From NCBI GenBank assembly GCA_900552125.1, contig URYK01000004.1, positions 1 through 64,000 on the forward strand: a stretch of DNA of 64,000 nt, written 5' to 3'. Numbering within the stretch: the first letter of the stretch is position 1; every line of letters starts with the position of its first letter. Shown in pieces: positions 8,197 to 17,200 of the stretch. A program made the translations under genes and the position numbers. The notes beneath the pieces were generated by a model. It was not told the DNA's origin. It worked only from the letters and a program-made list of their open reading frames with translations, and ran no database searches. The stretch comes from an uncultured Solobacterium sp. (GTDB taxonomy: Bacteria > Bacillota_I > Bacilli_A > Erysipelotrichales > Erysipelotrichaceae).

Positions 8197-10362
8197 ATGA
8201 AAATTGCTTATGTGTTTGTAGAGCATCCGATCATGCATTTGGATCATAGTTTTACTTATTCATGTGATGGATATAATGTTCAGCGCGGAGAACGTGTTCA
8301 GGTGCCTTTTGGGAAAACATCGATCATTGGTTTTGTGACTGGTGTTGATTATATATCAGATGAAGAAGCTTCATCCTATCCATATGCGATAAAATCGATT
8401 CAAAGTGTTATTGATGAAGAACCTTTATTAAATGAAGAATTATTTCAGTTGGGAGAATGGATGGCAAATACATGCATAGCACCCAAAATAAGTTGTTTTC
8501 AATGTATGCTGCCGGCAAAATTAAAACCTAAAAGCAATCATAAGCAAATTCGTATGGAAGCTTGGGTCAGATTTCGTAAAGATAGTGATAATTTGACTAC
8601 CAAACAGCAAGCGGCATTAGATGCTTTGCGAAATGGTGATATGTTACGTACTCAGTTTTATCAGATTTATAAATCTCCTGGGAAAAAGATAATTGAATTG
8701 GGCTTAGCAGAAGTATATGAAAAAGAAAAACAGGCTGTAATAGATGCACAGGGTCCAACGCAAAAGGATTTAGCCTTGACTGAGGAACAGAAAAAAGCTT
8801 TACATACATTGCATAGTATTCAAAAACATGAAGTTGTATTGTTGCATGGGGCAACAGGAAGTGGTAAAACAGAAGTGTTTTTACAGCTCGCAAGATCAAT
8901 CATAGAGAAAGGTAAACAGGTATTGATTCTAGTTCCTGAAATATCCTTGACACCACAGATGGTTAAACGTGTAAAAGCTCGTTTTGGAAGTCAGGTGGCT
9001 ATTTATCACTCTGGTTTGAATGCACAGGAAAAATATGAACAGTATCAGCTGGTTCGACGTCATCAGGTTCAGATTGTAGTTGGAACACGTAGTGCAGTGT
9101 TTATGCCTTTTGATAATTTAGGCGCTATTATCATGGATGAAGAACATGATACAAGTTATAAGCAGGAATCATCGCCTCGCTATCATTGTAGAGATGTGGC
9201 AATAGAGCGAGGAAGATATCATAATGCTTTGGTGGTGCTGGCAAGTGCAACTCCATCTTTAGAGTCATATGCCAGAGCAATGAAAAAAGTATATCAGTTA
9301 ATTGAGATGCCTAGTCGTGTTAATGGCAATTTTCCAGAAGTAAAACTCGTTCAAATGCGTAAAGCAGTGAGTAGAGGGGAAAGCTATATGCTGAGTGAGA
9401 AGCTCATGGCCGCAATATATGATCGTCTTCAAAAGAAAGAACAGGTAATCTTATTGTTAAATCGTAGAGGATATACTCCGGTTCTTCGCTGTATCAGCTG
9501 TGGTCATGTTATAATGTGTCCACATTGTGAAGTAGCAATGTCGTATCATAAAGATGAAAAACAACTAAAGTGTCATATATGCGGTGCTACTAGACCAGTA
9601 CCTAATTATTGCCCTAGCTGCAGCAGTTCTACATGGCGATATTTAGGCGTTGGAACACAGAAACTGGAAGAACTAGTACAAATTAAGTTTCCTCAGGCAA
9701 AGATCATTCGTATGGATGCGGATACCACAGGAAAGAAAAATGCTCATGAAGATTTACTATCTGCTTTTGGAGAGAAAAAAGCTGATATTCTATTAGGAAC
9801 GCAAATGATTGCGAAGGGTCTGGATTTTGAAAATGTAACATTGGTTGGAATTATTAACGGTGATGCTATGTTAAATCGAAGTGATTATCGCAGTGCAGAA
9901 TTAACCTATGATTTGCTTGAACAGGCATGTGGTAGAAGCGGACGTGGAAATAAGATAGGAGAAGTTATTATTCAAGCTTATGATACCGATCATTATGCGA
10001 TACAATGTGCTGCCAAGCATGATTATCAGACATTTTTTGTAAATGAAATGAAATATCGTCATCTAGCAAATTATCCGCCTTATACTTATTTGGGAGGAAT
10101 TACATTCTCTTCTCGTCATGAGGAAGAAATTGAACGAGCAAGCACTCGAGCAATGAAGATATTGAAGAATAAAAATGGTTTTAAAGTATTGGGACCTGCT
10201 GTTCTTACCAAAAGAAAAGATGAACTTCGTATTCGAATTCTTTTAAAAAGCAAACAAAAAGAATTACTTGTGTCCGCAATTCGTGAGATATATGATGAGC
10301 ATTTAAAAAATAAAGAAAAAGCGAGAATGGATATTGATCTTTCTCCTATCATGTTAGATTAA
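8197..10362 (+). CDS. priA: primosomal replication restart helicase PriA
   Basis: 3'-5' DNA helicase that reloads the replisome at stalled forks. 721 residues from ATG 8197, chosen because TTAGGAGGTGCC lies just upstream; the frame opens 24 bases earlier. Order: N-terminal fork-binding domain (about 1-105), Walker A GATGSGKTEVF, DEEHDTSYKQ box, ASATPSLESY, a zinc-binding insertion with four Cys pairs (CISCG, CPHC, CHICG, CPSC), then helicase motifs TQMIAKGLDFENV and QACGRSGRG. It begins a block resembling the Bacillus priA-def-fmt-rsmB cluster, but def and fmt are not here. Confidence 0.97.
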   Translation: MKIAYVFVEHPIMHLDHSFTYSCDGYNVQRGERVQVPFGKTSIIGFVTGVDYISDEEASSYPYAIKSIQSVIDEEPLLNEELFQLGEWMANTCIAPKISCFQCMLPAKLKPKSNHKQIRMEAWVRFRKDSDNLTTKQQAALDALRNGDMLRTQFYQIYKSPGKKIIELGLAEVYEKEKQAVIDAQGPTQKDLALTEEQKKALHTLHSIQKHEVVLLHGATGSGKTEVFLQLARSIIEKGKQVLILVPEISLTPQMVKRVKARFGSQVAIYHSGLNAQEKYEQYQLVRRHQVQIVVGTRSAVFMPFDNLGAIIMDEEHDTSYKQESSPRYHCRDVAIERGRYHNALVVLASATPSLESYARAMKKVYQLIEMPSRVNGNFPEVKLVQMRKAVSRGESYMLSEKLMAAIYDRLQKKEQVILLLNRRGYTPVLRCISCGHVIMCPHCEVAMSYHKDEKQLKCHICGATRPVPNYCPSCSSSTWRYLGVGTQKLEELVQIKFPQAKIIRMDADTTGKKNAHEDLLSAFGEKKADILLGTQMIAKGLDFENVTLVGIINGDAMLNRSDYRSAELTYDLLEQACGRSGRGNKIGEVIIQAYDTDHYAIQCAAKHDYQTFFVNEMKYRHLANYPPYTYLGGITFSSRHEEEIERASTRAMKILKNKNGFKVLGPAVLTKRKDELRIRILLKSKQKELLVSAIREIYDEHLKNKEKARMDIDLSPIMLD

Positions 10363-10374
10363 AGGAAGTATATT

Positions 10375-11154
10375 ATGAATAAAAAAGAATGGATTCCTAT
10401 TATCATTGCAGTTATAATGCTTATGATAGGAAGTGTATACGACTATGTTATTACAGATACTTTATATATGAGCTTTCCGATTATTGGTATGATTTTTGAA
10501 AGAATCTTGTTATTTCCTATTGAATGGATTGTTGTTTTTACAATGCTGCTTTTATATAAAACGAAAAATAAAAGAATATACATATTTCTAGCTTTACTGG
10601 CAGCTTTTTATGCAACATCTGAACTATTGGGTTATTGGATTTCTGATACTAATATTGTTTCTATTATAATAACTGTTTGTATTAGTATTGTTTTACTAGG
10701 AATAACGTTATTTACAGTGAATAAACTGCCTTCTGCATGGATAGATAAACATCTGAATTTCTTTTTGTTTTATATTGCGGTGCTGTTGAGTGCAGTTCTT
10801 ATTACCACTATCATTAAGATCTGTTGGGGGAGAATACGTTATCGTGATATGGAATATATTTCACAGTTTTGTGTATGGTATCGTCCATGTGCTATGTATG
10901 GGAATAACTCATTTCCTAGTGGTCATACAACTGCATTTACTAGTCTTATCTGCTTTCTGCAGTGGAAAGAGAATCCTTACGCAAAACCAAGTATTTATCG
11001 CTATATAATAATCAGTTGCGTTATTATTCTTATGCCTATAACACGTATGATCATGGGAGCTCATTTCTTAAGTGATACCGCAATGGGCTTTATGATAACT
11101 TATAGCTGCTACTTATGGTATCGGAATTATTTTAGAAAGCGAGGAATGTTATGA
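10375..11154 (+). CDS. PAP2-family membrane phosphatase
   Basis: 259-residue integral membrane protein with about six hydrophobic segments. The three parts of the PAP2 phosphatase signature are visible: KICWGRIRYRD (KxxxxxxR-like), FPSGHTTAF (PSGH) and TRMIMGAHFLSDTAMG (RxxxGxHxxxD), the last two with the catalytic histidines. Members remove phosphate from lipid or undecaprenyl pyrophosphates on the outer face of the membrane; the substrate here cannot be read. It sits 12 bases after priA, and its stop overlaps the rsmB start by four bases, so it is co-translated with rsmB. Confidence 0.88.
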   Translation: MNKKEWIPIIIAVIMLMIGSVYDYVITDTLYMSFPIIGMIFERILLFPIEWIVVFTMLLLYKTKNKRIYIFLALLAAFYATSELLGYWISDTNIVSIIITVCISIVLLGITLFTVNKLPSAWIDKHLNFFLFYIAVLLSAVLITTIIKICWGRIRYRDMEYISQFCVWYRPCAMYGNNSFPSGHTTAFTSLICFLQWKENPYAKPSIYRYIIISCVIILMPITRMIMGAHFLSDTAMGFMITYSCYLWYRNYFRKRGML

Positions 11155-12398
11155 ACGCAAGAGAAATTGCATTTTCTATGTTGAAAGATATTTGTTTACA
11201 TAACACTTATAGTAATCTTCTATTACGTAAGGAGCTAAATAAAGCAAAAGAACAAGATAAAGGCTTGATTACGCAGATTGTATATGGAACATTACAGAAT
11301 TATCGTCTATGTCGTTATCAATGGGAAGATTTAGTGAAAAAACTACCTAGTGATGATATCTGTGTTTTATTGGATATGAGTATTTATCAGCTGTTTTATA
11401 TGGACAAAGTTCCAGCTTATGCGATTATTAATGAAGCAGTAGAGATCACAAAGAAATCCATTCACCCTAAAATGGCAAAAATGGTTAATGCTGTTTTACA
11501 TCAGGCAGAAAGAAGAAAAGAACGAGAAGTAATAGGAAATGAAGTAAAAATGCTAGCGATTAAAACTTCTCATCCTGAATGGATCGTATCTATGTGGAAA
11601 GCACAATATGGGATGGATGTTGCTGAAAAAATATGTTATGCCAATATGGAAACGAAGCCAAATGCGGCTCGAGTTAATACTTGGAAAACTTCAAAAGAAA
11701 AACTGCTTGCACAAGATGAGCGATTCCATGAAGGATATATGAGTAAAGATGCCTTGTTGTATGATGGCTCTATTGCGGAAACTTCATCGTATGAGCAAGG
11801 ACTTATTTCTATACAGGATGAAGCAAGTCAATTGATTGCTAGAATTGTAGATCCACAGCCAGATGAAGAAATACTTGATGTATGCAGTGCCCCAGGAACA
11901 AAAGCCAATCATATGGCAGAGCTAATGCAGAATAAAGGACATATCGTGTGCGGAGATTTACATCCGCATCGTGTTGAATTAATCAGAGAAGGCGCAAAAC
12001 GTTTAGGGATTACGATCATGGAGCCTATGGTCATGGATGCGACAGAATTAGCAGAAATCAAAGGACAGATGTTTGATCGTGTCTTATGTGATGTGCCATG
12101 CAGCGGCTATGGTGTACTAGCAAGAAAAAGCGATATCAAATATCATATGAAGAGTGAAGATATGGATACTCTTATTCCGATTCAGAAGAAAATTCTTTCT
12201 AAAAGTGCTGAACATGTAAAACCAAATGGTATTTTAGTATATTCCACATGTACTTTAAATAAAAAGGAAAATGAAAAACAAATACAGGCTTTTTTAAAGG
12301 AACATGATGATTTTATGTTAGTAGAGGAACGTACGATTTTCCCATTTGAAGCGCATAGTGATGGTTTCTATATGGCAAAGCTACAGAGAAAGCAGTAG
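11151..12398 (+). CDS. rsmB: 16S rRNA (cytosine-967-C5) methyltransferase RsmB
   Basis: SAM-dependent m5C methyltransferase of 16S rRNA. 415 residues: an N-terminal NusB-like RNA-binding domain (about 1-130; QIVYGTLQNYRL) and a C-terminal Rossmann methyltransferase domain. The latter carries the SAM loop VCSAPGTKANHMAELM, motif IV DVPCSGYGVLARKSDIKY and motif VI YSTCTLNKKENEKQI, which hold the two catalytic cysteines. The start overlaps the PAP2 stop (ATGA). A terminator follows 7 bases after the stop. Confidence 0.95.
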   Translation: MNAREIAFSMLKDICLHNTYSNLLLRKELNKAKEQDKGLITQIVYGTLQNYRLCRYQWEDLVKKLPSDDICVLLDMSIYQLFYMDKVPAYAIINEAVEITKKSIHPKMAKMVNAVLHQAERRKEREVIGNEVKMLAIKTSHPEWIVSMWKAQYGMDVAEKICYANMETKPNAARVNTWKTSKEKLLAQDERFHEGYMSKDALLYDGSIAETSSYEQGLISIQDEASQLIARIVDPQPDEEILDVCSAPGTKANHMAELMQNKGHIVCGDLHPHRVELIREGAKRLGITIMEPMVMDATELAEIKGQMFDRVLCDVPCSGYGVLARKSDIKYHMKSEDMDTLIPIQKKILSKSAEHVKPNGILVYSTCTLNKKENEKQIQAFLKEHDDFMLVEERTIFPFEAHSDGFYMAKLQRKQ

Positions 12399-12405
12399 AT
12401 TAATA

Positions 12406-12441
12406 AACAGAGGAGCATTTTATTGATGTCCTCTGTTTTTG
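12406..12441. terminator. bidirectional intrinsic terminator
   Basis: AACAGAGGA (12406-12414) pairs with TCCTCTGTT (12429-12437), followed by TTTTG on the plus strand and by a T-rich run on the minus strand. It serves the convergent rsmB and flavodoxin genes. Confidence 0.75.
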
Positions 12442-12443
12442 TA

Positions 12444-12974
12444 TTATATTGACTTGATAAAATTGATTATGGGCTTTAAATAATCTTCACTTATATAATC
12501 TTCTTTTTGAGATTGAATTGATAATAGAGCTTTCATAGTAGGATCAAGAGAATCGATATTTTTGTTTTTCAGTGACTTTTTTATTGCTTTGCATAATGCT
12601 TTATCTACAAAACTCATTTTCATTTCATCATAAATTCCTCTCCCATAAAATAATGGTATGTTGTGGGAGATATCTTTTAAATTCTGATTTTGTATCTGTT
12701 GTAGAGTTTCAGAAGTATATTCACTTAGTCCTACCGCAAAGATTGCTATTTTTTTATCTGATAGAGCATCAAGATATTTTTTCATCTTCTTCACTACTGC
12801 CATATTTCCTGCATAAATACTTCCAGCTAAAATAATGATATCATAATCTTCTTCTATTCCTTTTTTAAAGTCAGCTACATTTATTGCATCACAGGGAATA
12901 TCTTTTTTTAACATTTCAATATATGTTTTTGTTGTGCCATACTTTGATGTGTAAATAACTAATACTTTTTTCAT
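12444..12974 (-). CDS. flavodoxin-domain protein (HemG-like)
   Basis: 176-residue protein with a flavodoxin fold. The N-terminal FMN phosphate loop is YTSKYGTTKTY, followed by IILAGSIYAGNM and IAIFAVGLSEYTS, which form the later FMN-contact loops. This single-domain type is related to the protoporphyrinogen-oxidase/flavodoxin-5 family, but no haem genes are nearby, so a general FMN redox role is all that can be claimed. It is transcribed alone, opposite to its neighbours, with AGGAAA upstream. Confidence 0.82.
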   Translation of the reverse strand: MKKVLVIYTSKYGTTKTYIEMLKKDIPCDAINVADFKKGIEEDYDIIILAGSIYAGNMAVVKKMKKYLDALSDKKIAIFAVGLSEYTSETLQQIQNQNLKDISHNIPLFYGRGIYDEMKMSFVDKALCKAIKKSLKNKNIDSLDPTMKALLSIQSQKEDYISEDYLKPIINFIKSI

Positions 12975-13243
12975 AATTATTTTCCTTTCTCGATTGTCTC
13001 AGCTATGCAGCTATATATCATTTCCTTTTAGCACATGTTACTTAAATTTTAACGACTAGCTGCTCATATATCAAGATTTCATGTGAATGTTAAAAACATT
13101 TAACAATACATTGTATATTTATTGTGATTAGAATAAATGTAGTTCTATTTTTAGAATATGAGAATGATTAGGAAATTAGAATGAAAATTAATTATATTCT
13201 TTTCATTAGAATGAATAAATTTTCTTAAAATGAAACAATTCTG

Positions 13244-13272
13244 TTTGAATTATTATTATATTAGCGTATAAT
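13244..13272 (+). promoter_or_regulatory. promoter of tldD
   Basis: TTTGAA (13244-13249), 17-base spacer, TATAAT (13267-13272); the tldD start is 25 bases further. The gene-free stretch 12975-13297 upstream holds the flavodoxin promoter side and four irregularly spaced TTAGAAT-like motifs (13128, 13151, 13176, 13206), with no gene. Confidence 0.65.
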
Positions 13273-13297
13273 TAAGAAAGAAAAATGAGGTGATTGT

Positions 13298-14695
13298 ATG
13301 GTTGAAAAACGAGTGTTAGAAGAAATATTAGAAATTGCTTGTAGTACAGCTGGTGATTTTGCGGAAATTTTTGAAGAAGTAAATTATAGTACGCGTATTT
13401 CAATGTTAAATGAAACAGTAGAATCAACAAATAGTGGTATACGCTATGGATTAGGACTTCGTATCTATCATGGATTAGAGTCTGTTTATGGATATACAAA
13501 TGATACCAGTGAAGAAAATTTAAAGACATTTGCAAGAAAACTGGCAGATAGTTTAGGAGAAAAACAAAAGGATATTCATGTTGAGCTGAAAGAAGTGACT
13601 TATGAGAATAAGCATGTGATTAAAGTTCGACCTAAAGAGGTATCTTTAAAGGAAAAAGTAAAATTGATGAAAGAGGCATGTTCTGCAGCTTTAGCTTATG
13701 ATCCATTAATTGTAAAGGCGATTGTCAATTATCAGGATGATGAACAACATGTCGCAATATCCAATTCAGAAGGAAAATATATTCAGGATACGCGTATTCG
13801 TACTCGTATGGCAGTATCAGCTGTGGCAGAAGATAAAGAATTAAGAGAAACAGGTACTTGTTCTCCTGGCGGCAGTGAGGGAATGGAATTTTATGAAAGT
13901 CATAAGCCGGAAGAAATCGGTATAGAAGCAGCTCGTATTGCGAAAACTATGTTGTATGCGAAACCATGTCCAAGCGGTGTTATGCCAGTAATTATTGATA
14001 ATGGATTTGGCGGTGTAATTTTTCATGAAGCATGTGGGCATTCATTAGAAGCTCGTGGTGTCGCAAAGAATCAATCAAATTTTGCGGGTAAATTAGGTCA
14101 GAAGATTGCCAGTGAATGTGTTAATGCAGTCGATGATGGTACTATTCCAAATGCCTGGGGAAGTGCTAATATTGATGATGAAGGAAATTTCACAAAACGT
14201 ACCGTATTAATTGAAAATGGTATTTTGAAAAATTACTTAGTGGATACTTTAAATGGACGTCGTCTGAATATGCCTTCTACTTCCAGCAGTCGTCGCCAGT
14301 CCTATAAATTTGAAACGACATCTCGTATGACGAATACCTTCTTATTAAATGGAAAAGATAATTTAGATGATATGATCAAAGAAACTAAATATGGTCTATA
14401 TGCGAAGACGATGGGTGGAGGAAGTGTAGGACCTACTGGAGACTTTAACTTTGCAGTATTAGAAGCTTATTTAATTAAAGATGGAAAGATTGCTTATCCT
14501 GTAAAAGGTGCTACTTTAATTGGAAATGGAACGGATACTTTAATGAAAATTGATCGAGTTGCGGGTAATCTTAAACGTGCTCAGGGAATGTGTGGGGCAG
14601 ATAGTGGAAGCATTCCAACTGATGTCGGTCAGCCGGCTATTCGTGTTTCAGAAATGACGGTTGGCGGAAATGAAGGAGGTGCCGCTAATGAATAA
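13298..14695 (+). CDS. tldD: metalloprotease TldD
   Basis: 465 residues, the usual length of TldD, the catalytic half of the TldD/TldE zinc metalloprotease that trims unfolded peptides and matures some peptide products. The HExxxH zinc site is in GGVIFHEACGHSLEARG (about residue 245). GGNEGGAANE and the conserved glycine-rich TMGGGSVGPTGDFNF lie in the C-terminal barrel half. GAGGTG precedes ATG 13298. The stop overlaps the tldE start by eight bases, so the two subunits are made together. Confidence 0.96.
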   Translation: MVEKRVLEEILEIACSTAGDFAEIFEEVNYSTRISMLNETVESTNSGIRYGLGLRIYHGLESVYGYTNDTSEENLKTFARKLADSLGEKQKDIHVELKEVTYENKHVIKVRPKEVSLKEKVKLMKEACSAALAYDPLIVKAIVNYQDDEQHVAISNSEGKYIQDTRIRTRMAVSAVAEDKELRETGTCSPGGSEGMEFYESHKPEEIGIEAARIAKTMLYAKPCPSGVMPVIIDNGFGGVIFHEACGHSLEARGVAKNQSNFAGKLGQKIASECVNAVDDGTIPNAWGSANIDDEGNFTKRTVLIENGILKNYLVDTLNGRRLNMPSTSSSRRQSYKFETTSRMTNTFLLNGKDNLDDMIKETKYGLYAKTMGGGSVGPTGDFNFAVLEAYLIKDGKIAYPVKGATLIGNGTDTLMKIDRVAGNLKRAQGMCGADSGSIPTDVGQPAIRVSEMTVGGNEGGAANE

Positions 14696-16019
14696 AGAAC
14701 TATGGCTAAAGGCCGCAAAAGAAGCTGGAATTGAAGATTTTGAAATTTATGAACAGAAAAGTAAAACAACATCAATACGTGTTTATCAAGAAAATGTAGA
14801 TCGTTATACAATCAGTGAATGCAATGGCATTGCGGTGAGAGGGATCTATAAAGGAAATATGGGAATTTATTTCCTTGAACAGGATGATGATGAATTAATG
14901 AATCATGCCCTTTCACAAATTAAAGAAAATGCAGAGGCAATCACAAGTGAAGATATCGTGGATATCTATCCAGGTGATGATAAGTATCCAGTGATTGAAC
15001 AGCGTACCTGCACGTTGATAGATCAAAAAGATGAAGTGAAGATTGAATTACTAAAAGAAATAGAATCACGCTTAAAAAAGAGTGACAAACGAATCGATCA
15101 GGTCATGAGTGTTAGCTATGGAGAAGTGAGCGGACAGACTGCGATTGATAATACGAAAGGAATTCATCTGCAAGATGAACAACATGTGGCCTTTATCAGT
15201 GCTGGAGTCATGGCAAAGGATCAAGAAGATACTAAGGTTGCTTATGACTGGAAATATATCTATGATTTAGCTGATATTGATGTAGAAAAATTTACACAAA
15301 ATTTAAGCAAGAAAGTACTAGATAAACTACATGCGGAAAGTGTAGAGAGTGGTACATATCCTGTCTTAATCGATAGAGAAGCAATGGCTGATATTCTAGA
15401 AGCCTTCTGTGGCATGTTTGATGGAGAGAATGCACATAAAGGAATTTCTTTATTGCATGATCGTCTAGGAGAAAATATTTTTAGTGAAGATATTACTATT
15501 GTAGATGATCCATTTATGAAAGATGGATATAATTGTCATAGCTTTGATGATGAAGGTGTTGCCTGTCAAAAAACTACTTTAGTTGATAATGGAGTGTTAA
15601 AAAGCTATCTGCATAATCTGAAATCAGCTCGATTGATGGATTGCAAGACAACTGGAAATGGTTTTAAAGGCGGATATTCAACGAATGTAGGAATAGCGCC
15701 AACAAACTTATATATTCAAAATGGAAATCATAGTGTAGAAGAGATGATTGCATCTATGGATAAAGGAATCATTATTACGGAAGTAACAGGACTGCATGCA
15801 GGGCTTCGTCCGTTAACTGGTGATTTTTCCTTACAATCTGAAGGCTGGTATGTAGAAAATGGTAAAAAAGTCAGACCGGTGAATTTAATTACGATTGCGG
15901 GGAATTTCATGAAGGCTATGAACGAAATTTCTATGGTTGGAAATGATGGAAAACTGAATGCTGATGCGATAGGTTCTCCAAGTATTTTATTCTCTGCTTT
16001 GGCAGTAAGCGGTAATTAG
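14688..16019 (+). CDS. tldE: TldE/PmbA protease partner
   Basis: 443-residue paralogue and partner of TldD. It lacks an HExxxH; the corresponding segment reads DREAMADILEAFCGMF, as expected for the non-catalytic subunit. Conserved features are GGYSTNVGIAPTNLYI, TGLHAGLRPLTGDFSLQ and the C-terminal FSALAVSGN. ATG 14688 is chosen because GAAGGAGGTGCC lies just upstream inside tldD; an earlier frame opens at 14661 without a ribosome site. The tldD stop overlaps by eight bases. Confidence 0.95.
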   Translation: MNKELWLKAAKEAGIEDFEIYEQKSKTTSIRVYQENVDRYTISECNGIAVRGIYKGNMGIYFLEQDDDELMNHALSQIKENAEAITSEDIVDIYPGDDKYPVIEQRTCTLIDQKDEVKIELLKEIESRLKKSDKRIDQVMSVSYGEVSGQTAIDNTKGIHLQDEQHVAFISAGVMAKDQEDTKVAYDWKYIYDLADIDVEKFTQNLSKKVLDKLHAESVESGTYPVLIDREAMADILEAFCGMFDGENAHKGISLLHDRLGENIFSEDITIVDDPFMKDGYNCHSFDDEGVACQKTTLVDNGVLKSYLHNLKSARLMDCKTTGNGFKGGYSTNVGIAPTNLYIQNGNHSVEEMIASMDKGIIITEVTGLHAGLRPLTGDFSLQSEGWYVENGKKVRPVNLITIAGNFMKAMNEISMVGNDGKLNADAIGSPSILFSALAVSGN

Positions 16020-16026
16020 GTAATAT

Positions 16027-16060
16027 AGGTATTATGATGAAAGTGCATAATACCTTTTCT
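16027..16060 (+). terminator. intrinsic terminator of tldDE
   Basis: Perfect 10-bp stem AGGTATTATG/CATAATACCT (16027-16036 with 16046-16055), then TTTTCT. Confidence 0.85.
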
Positions 16061-16105
16061 AATTCTTACAGTTTTATAAATCTTTTTAGTTTGTGTTGAA
16101 ACTCG

Positions 16106-16134
16106 TTGGTTCTTAACGGGTTCTATGGTAAAAT
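16106..16134 (+). promoter_or_regulatory. promoter of rlmN-prpC-prkC-rsgA
   Basis: TTGGTT (16106-16111), 17-base spacer, TAAAAT (16129-16134). Transcription would start near 16141, leaving only about 7-10 bases before the rlmN ATG pair at 16148/16151, so the leader is very short. Confidence 0.5.
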
Positions 16135-16150
16135 AAAAGACGGTGATATG

Positions 16151-17200
16151 ATGAAAAGTTTATATGATTTTACATACGATCAGATGACAGATATGGCTTT
16201 AGCACAAGGCTGGAAGAAATTCAGAGGTCATCAGATCTTTCAATGGTTGTATCGTAAACGTGCAGTCAGCATAGATGACATGAGTGATTTGTCTAAAGAT
16301 ACTAGAGAAACACTAAAACAGCAGTTTTCTTTAACTCCTTTAGAGTTAAGAGATAAACAGGTTGCCAGTGATGGCACGACAAAATATTTATTTGCTTTAG
16401 AAGATGGTTCCTTGATTGAAAGTGTTTTAATGCAGTTTGATTATGGAAAAAGCATCTGTGTTACTTCTCAGGTGGGCTGTAATATGGCCTGTGCGTTCTG
16501 TGCAAGCGGTCTAACAAAGAAGAAACGTAATCTGACAAGTGGAGAAATGGTAGCTCAGGTTTTATATGTACAACGTGATTTAGATGAAAAAGAAGAACGT
16601 CTTAGCCATATTGTAGTTATGGGAACAGGAGAGCCTTTTGATAATTATGACAATGTCATGAATTTTTTAGCGACTGTTAATCATGACCGCGGACTAGGTA
16701 TTGGTGCTCGTCATATTACAATATCTACTTGTGGTGTCGTTCCTAAAATCTACGAATTTGCGAAAGAACATACACAGTATAATTTGGCGATTTCTCTTCA
16801 TGCGCCTAATAATGCATTACGCGATCAATTGATGCCGATTAACCATGCATATCCATTGGAAGAACTTATGGAAGCTATTCAATATTATGCGAAAGAAAAT
16901 AATCGTCGTTTGACTTTTGAATATATCTTATTGCGTGGCGTAAATGATCAGAAAGAACATGTTAACCAGCTTGCGAAATTATTACGCGGATTAAATGCGT
17001 ATGTGAACTTAATTCCTTATAATGCAGTAGATGAAAATGGTTTTCAGGGAGTTGATCATGAACAAGCAATGGTTTTCTATGATGCCTTGATGAAACAGGG
17101 GATTCGCTGTACGATCCGAAAAGAACATGGTGCCGATATTGATGCGGCATGTGGACAGTTACGTGTGAAACATTTAAGGAAAGAGGGTCATCGTTCATGA
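16151..17200 (+). CDS. rlmN: 23S rRNA (A2503-C2)/tRNA methyltransferase RlmN
   Basis: Radical SAM methyltransferase that puts a C2 methyl on A2503 of 23S rRNA and A37 of some tRNAs. 349 residues from ATG 16151 (ATG 16148 also possible); upstream frame codons lie within the promoter. The cluster motif is GCNMACAFCASG (CxxxCxxC), preceded by the conserved CVTSQV. GTGEPFDNYDNV, RHITISTCG and HAPNNALRDQLMPIN are family segments, and the C-terminal CTIRKEHGADIDAACGQL carries a catalytic Cys. Its stop overlaps the prpC start (ATGA). rlmN-prpC-prkC-rsgA-rpe-thiN is the same order as in Bacillus subtilis. Confidence 0.96.
   Translation: MKSLYDFTYDQMTDMALAQGWKKFRGHQIFQWLYRKRAVSIDDMSDLSKDTRETLKQQFSLTPLELRDKQVASDGTTKYLFALEDGSLIESVLMQFDYGKSICVTSQVGCNMACAFCASGLTKKKRNLTSGEMVAQVLYVQRDLDEKEERLSHIVVMGTGEPFDNYDNVMNFLATVNHDRGLGIGARHITISTCGVVPKIYEFAKEHTQYNLAISLHAPNNALRDQLMPINHAYPLEELMEAIQYYAKENNRRLTFEYILLRGVNDQKEHVNQLAKLLRGLNAYVNLIPYNAVDENGFQGVDHEQAMVFYDALMKQGIRCTIRKEHGADIDAACGQLRVKHLRKEGHRS

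Noticed and set aside
8011-8247. Minus-strand 78-codon frame overlapping the priA start
   Set aside because: It runs antisense over the priA ribosome site and start, has no ribosome site of its own and no recognisable domain.
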